Positions 59,364 to 64,000 of a stretch of 64,000 nt of DNA are shown piece by piece. The DNA is from Leptoclinus maculatus. Lineage: Eukaryota; Chordata; Actinopteri; Perciformes; Stichaeidae. The stretch is from contig JAVDOI010000001.1 of the NCBI GenBank assembly GCA_032191485.1, forward strand, positions 30,241,948 to 30,305,947, written 5' to 3'. Under the pieces are notes generated by a model. The model worked only from the letters and a program-made list of their open reading frames with translations. It searched no databases and was not told the origin of the DNA. Both the position numbers and the translations under genes were made by a program. The first letter of the stretch is position 1. Every line of letters begins with the position of its first letter.

Positions 59364-61890
59364 TCATCTGTGATCTGAGCTGAAGTCCTGTTTCCAGATG
59401 AACTCGGAGCAGTACTGGTCCTCATGGCTACAGCTGGCAGAGCAGGTATAGACAGCCAGTGTCCCCCAGTCGATACTGGCTCCTGTCGAGTCCACACACA
59501 GACTGTTCAACAGCTGTGGCATCACCTGAAGACACACACAGGTTTAAGTAAACCTCAACTTGGCACGTTTATCACCAACGTGCACACACACACGCAACTT
59601 TATAAACTTGTCACAGAATAACAGCATGCTGGCATTCAAGACTAGTGAGTAAGAAGGAAAACCAGGGAAAAAGAAGAAGGAACTACCTGAAACTCAAAAG
59701 TCCTCTTGGCGCCACAGGTGCATGCTGGGATATCCTGATCTAAAGGGATGTGCTGAGAAGAGACCCACAAGGGGGAGCCCCCTCGACTGTAACGCACCAC
59801 CTGAACATTAACAAAACACCGTGAGATGCACACAGAAGGAAACTGTATCAGATCTTTCTAACTTGACTTGGTCAGTGTGAGGAGGGACTCGACTCGATCG
59901 TCTTCATTGACGTCGTTTCCACGTGAGTTTTTAGCTAACCTGGTGTGGTTCTGGTGCGATCCTCTTTTTAAACCGCTGGAACACTTTGTTGTCTTCAGTC
60001 TCGTGCATAGCCATCTCCTCCAGGTCCGTCTCTGCCAGGGCTGAACAGAGAACAGCCAGTCAGAAGACAAATTATGTCTCTTAATTACTTCATGTGACCA
60101 ATATTGTTATAGTGATAAGAAATAATTAAAGGCTTACTGTCTGCTAAGGAGGGACAATCTTTAATCCCTTTCTCTTCTTTGTCTTCTTCTTCTTCAGCCT
60201 CCTTTGTGTCTTTCTCCTCCTCAGGTTCAGTGACCAGCTCAGACTCAGGGAAGAGGAAGGTTGAAGTTGTGACAATGGACGCTTCTATATAGACGGACAA
60301 AGACACAGCAGACATTAAGTCTTCCTTGTGGCAGGAATTGACAGAAACGAAACTGCTCAGAAATACACTATCAATACAAATTGATACACACCTTGACTGC
60401 AACACTCCCTCTTGTGTGTGTGCTTCCAGTGGAGGGTCTGGTGGTGTTTTCCACAGTAGCTTACAGTGTGACAGCGGGAGCAGGCTTTGCTACCGGGACA
60501 ACCGCACACCCAGCATAGTTTAATTCCAGAGACGGACAACACACTCTGGTCCGGTTCAGGATCGCTGGGGGGTTCATCCTCTGAGGAAAAGACAAACCAA
60601 GTCAAGCCAAGTCACTGTTGAAATATACTAAAAAAAATTATGAATGAAAATTAACATTGAAACATTTTTTAGTTAGTACATTGCATCATACCTACCATAC
60701 TGTATCAATACATGTATATCAGCTCACTAAACATATAGTATAAGTATTGATAAATAAAACCTCTTAACTCAACTCTGCCTTATTTATAGTCGGAGGTGAC
60801 AAAGAATTGTATTTTTACTGACATCCTGGCAAAATACACCAACCTGGTGGAGGATCGTAGGGGTAGAACTCATTCCTCCGAGGTAGCTGGCACCTGAAAA
60901 CTAAAAGGAAACGAGGAGAGAACACAAGCTGTCAGAAAACTTATAACAAATGTATATTTACTCTTAAAAACAAAAAGTGTGGAGAGGAGAGGACTTGGGG
61001 AAGTGTGGAGAATAAGCAGAGCAAAAGACTAAAGGGTGCTGTTACCATGTTACCAAACGAGGAATGACAAACATTAAAGAAACATTGATGGTTACAGGTT
61101 ACCTTTCACACAGCGGCTGTCGTTGCATGTGTAGCACTCATGAGTCTTACAGCAGAACAGAAAGAGCGTTCTGTGGAAACTTTGGTCCTGACCAGGAATG
61201 GGTGCGTAGACCTGCATAGAAGATGGAGAGGGTAACTTAGTACTGTATCTAGTTTTATTATGAATGGTATATGGACGTTAACTACCTGGCAGGCATAAAG
61301 GTGAGTAGACAAGAGTAGAATTGTCAGTTAGGGGTTACCTCTAGATATGTGTGTCTATGCGTTACTATATTTATGATATTCTCTGCTCCTACGTGGATTT
61401 TCAAATTTGTACATAAGTCTCTGAGAAATGTTAAAAAAACAACCATTTTTACACTTTAATGTGATGATGTGTTTTCTATCTGGGTATATAAGGTTACAAT
61501 ATATTACTATGATGCTCCCGGTCCTGATTGTACTGTTTTAAACAAGAAATAATAGAGAAGACAAATCCTATATATATATTTTTTTTTTAATATATTTCTA
61601 CCACCAGCTCTGGCGTTTCTCTCTGGGTGACATTATCACTGTCCAGAGTGCAGCTTAAGCCGCTGTCTGCCTCCCTCCTCCGGGACACTAACCTGCAGCA
61701 GGAAGGCCATAGGCAGGCGGCATATCTCGCACTCCAGCCCGGGCAGTGAGGGCGGGCCTGTCTGGCTGAGCCACGCCGGTTTCCCCCCGACTTTACTGGG
61801 GAACTGCGGGGACAGAAGCCGCCACGGCTCCGCCTCCTCCAGGAAGCCCAGATCTACCTCCGCCGAGGACAGGCTGGGACCACCGGACAT
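59364..61890 (-). CDS. pdcd2: pdcd2, programmed cell death 2 (MYND zinc-finger protein)
   Basis: Eight coding exons on the minus strand: 61693-61890, 61103-61211, 60844-60900, 60392-60580, 60138-60284, 59940-60040, 59687-59800 and 59364-59525. They total 1077 nt, 358 residues (human 344). The N-terminus has VDLGFLEEAEPWRLLSPQFP and two Cys pairs in LECEICRLPM and the CC/C..C run of exon 2. The MYND finger spans about 144-182 (CWVCGC, CSRCHTVSYCGKHHQ, H..ECC). An acidic Glu-rich insert precedes the PDCD2_C domain (RYSRGGSPLWVS, CTCGAKRTFEFQVMPQLLN, SIDWGTLAVYTC), and the end is FIWKQDFSSDHR. Family members chaperone ribosomal protein uS5 (RPS2) for 40S assembly. The acidic insert is longer than in human, explaining the extra length. 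Linked to tbp as in human. Confidence 0.94.
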
Positions 61891-62066
61891 AACGGAGGAG
61901 TTTATCGGTATGTCACAGGAATATGGAAAGATAAATAACTATCCAAAAATTGTTTTTTCCAAACTCCCACAACACAACACATGAGATGTAAGTGCAGTTT
62001 AGAAAAGGGTCCGTAAGGAAACACTGGCCATACGGTGTTTCGTTCCGCAAGCATTTTATACTCTAT

Positions 62067-62069
<3 letters not shown>

Positions 62070-62105
<36 letters not shown>

Positions 62106-62250
62106 CTTTATTAAATCCCGCAAGGGGACATTTTTTCTACATGTAAACAATGAAAATAACAGAGTAAAACATATTAAATATAAAGATAAAAATATAAAAA
62201 TGAAAATGCACAATATATACAATAGAAATAACAGAGAGATTTACATATTG
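62070..62250 (+). repeat. (GATA)n plus dispersed-repeat segment upstream of pdcd2
   Basis: A GATA run (62070-62105) leads into actttattaaatcccgcaag, then an A-rich part with aaatgcacaatatatacaat. It parallels the segment at 19058-19295 in order and orientation, so both are probably copies of one fish retroposon-like family. Confidence 0.6.
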
Positions 62251-62797
62251 GGTAACAGGGAAACAGGGTATTTAGTAGCTTACCTGCAACTCAGACACAT
62301 ACAATGGTATCATGTTTTTTTAAATACGGTTTTTAGATAACTTTTATTTTTTAAATATAATTTTCAATTAATCGCACTGATAAAAAATGAGGTCAGCTGA
62401 CATCAGACAATCAGTGTTCCTTCCCTGTAGGTAACATATTCCCATGTCCTCCAGTGTCTTTCACCCTTGTCCTGTAGGTTTTATTATTCTGTCGTGTTTA
62501 TTTTCCACCCTGTCCACTAGATAGCGCTGATGTCCTGTCAGTAGTCTGTTAAACAGTTTGACAAGGAGTCAAATCAAAATCAATCTTACTTTGTTGGAGA
62601 TTAGAAGAGCTCAGTTCGATAGCAGCGGTGGAAAGTAAGTACACTCTCTTAAGTACTGTACTCAAGTTGCCCATTGAGTGATTTGTATTTTTAATTGAAT
62701 ATTTCCATATTAAGATACTTTCTACTGCACCAGTAGACATATTGCACTCCACTTAATTTATCTGACAGCTACGTTTTTGCATTGCAGATAAGGCTTC

Positions 62798-62967
<170 letters not shown>

Positions 62968-63302
62968 GTGATGTCATTTGAAGGGGAGTTTGGGACGGGT
63001 CTGTCTGTTGGACGACAGAACGGACACAGACTGTAACAAACGGCCAACGTTAATTGAATCCCCTCTCTTTTTAACTTGATTTCATTTAAATCAACCATGA
63101 AGCTTGAAATGGACACAGAGTCAGTTTTGGGACAGAGTAGAAGTTCACACTTTTCTGTGATTTAACGATGGAAACTAAAAGGAAGCGGACAGCAGCGACA
63201 ACTAAAAAGTCAGTAACCCGGCAGATAGTAACGGCAGAATGGACGATGTGAAAACTGTCCCGAGCCGGGACTGAACCTCCTGCCCGGGTCTCCTCAGGCT
63301 AC

Positions 63303-63567
63303 ATGTCACCCTCCTCTCCGTACCAGATGCCTCTGCGGGGCGACGGAGGCTACAAGTCGGCACCGGTGTCCCCTGCCCCTCCTGTCCCACCGAGGAGGGT
63401 CAGGGGCTCCGGCAGGACGCGGCGGTCCGGAGCCGGGGTAGCGGAGAGGCGCGTGAAGTGCGTGCTGGTGGGAGACGGAGCTGTGGGGAAAACCAGCCTG
63501 GTGGTGAGCTACACCACCAACGGGTATCCCACCGAGTACGTCCCGACGGCGTTTGACAACTTCTCAG
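63303..63567 (+). CDS. rhou: rhou, atypical Rho GTPase, first coding exon (partial)
   Basis: The exon encodes 88 residues plus one base, then a donor (tcag|gtaaaa). The start ATG at 63303 is the first after an in-frame TGA at 63249; a second ATG at 63327 is also possible. The N-terminal extension contains the Pro-rich PAPPVPPRR motif known to bind SH3 adaptors in RhoU. Then come VKCVLVGDGAVGKTSLVVSY (P-loop at 57-64) and the switch I region TEYVPTAFDNFS. RhoV differs here (KSSL, TALDTF), so RhoU is preferred. It is a Wnt-responsive, fast-cycling Cdc42-like GTPase acting through PAK and Grb2/Nck on cell shape. Later exons lie beyond the window. Which teleost paralogue (a or b) cannot be told. 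Confidence 0.9.
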
Positions 63568-64000
63568 GTAAAAGGGTGATCCGTCTTGTATATTTCTCTA
63601 CTTTTTTTATTGTGTTCTCTTTGTTTTGACCAGTCAAGGGACTACAGATGCGAATTAGTTTAGATACAATGTGGTATCAAACGGTGACTTTTGTAGATAT
63701 ATGGTCCCTTCTAAATACAATAAAGACATTTTACAGCTATAGACACTTTATTTGTGGACCAGCAATACATTTATTTAATTGTTTCATCTTTCAATATGTA
63801 AAATCAAATATAATTTACATTTCAGTTCAAGTGAGTTTAATAGTGTATTTCAACCAGTTTGAAGTTGTGACTAGAAATTGTTTTGATATTTTACTTTTTT
63901 AATGACTTAAGCAGATGTGCAGTTACCAAATAGAATATAGAAATATAGAAATATCAGTTTATTGACTAATCATCCCTTTACTGTATTCACTTTTAAGAAG
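63568..64000 (+). other. rhou intron 1 (start)
   Basis: AT-rich intronic sequence to the window end. No further exon seen. Confidence 0.6.

Overview
The window is vertebrate nuclear DNA, almost certainly from a ray-finned (teleost) fish. Protein-coding genes are split by short GT-AG introns into exons whose translations closely match vertebrate orthologues. Intergenic DNA is AT-rich, long (GT)n/(CA)n and (GATA)n microsatellites are abundant, and there are two clean hAT-type DNA transposon insertions. No prokaryotic, plasmid, CRISPR or viral gene was seen. All functions come from recognising protein families by eye; exon borders come from reading GT-AG sites and checking that the frame is kept.

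Layout: urb2 (minus, 5' part only, 1-1656); abcb10 (plus, 3190-10568, 14 coding exons, introns full of microsatellites); an AT-rich gap holding a long 3'UTR, a few exon-like minus-strand remnants and a perfect 33-bp inverted repeat; acta1 (plus, promoter at about 17.4-17.65 kb, CDS 18661-21685); ccsap (plus, 24345-25998); rab4a (minus, 30254-33275); phf10 (plus, 33811-42838); psmb1 (plus, 44523-46673); a 1.0-kb hAT element; psmc3 (minus, 50165-51848, only one intron in its CDS); tbp (plus, 53325-56723) with a second hAT element upstream of its first coding exon; pdcd2 (minus, 59364-61890); and the first coding exon of rhou (plus, from 63303).

The order urb2-abcb10-acta1-ccsap-rab4a, with rhou at the far end, recalls human chromosome 1q42. 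phf10-psmb1-tbp-pdcd2 recalls human 6q27. The window therefore joins two human linkage groups, with psmc3 (human 11p11) placed between psmb1 and tbp. Several genes sit head to head (urb2/abcb10, rab4a/phf10, psmc3/tbp, pdcd2/rhou). Most are housekeeping genes: ribosome biogenesis, mitochondrial ABC transport, endosome recycling, BAF chromatin remodelling, proteasome core and cap, and basal transcription. acta1 is the clear tissue-specific gene and has an SRF-type (CArG) muscle promoter.

I found no wholly new system. The points most worth a second look are the nearly intronless psmc3, the (GT)n/(CA)n pair around a frame-neutral abcb10 exon, a possible PHD-less phf10 isoform made by intron retention and ending in a SUMO-like K-x-E, the perfect 33-bp hairpin at 16194-16267, and the unidentified exon-like remnants at 14-15 kb.
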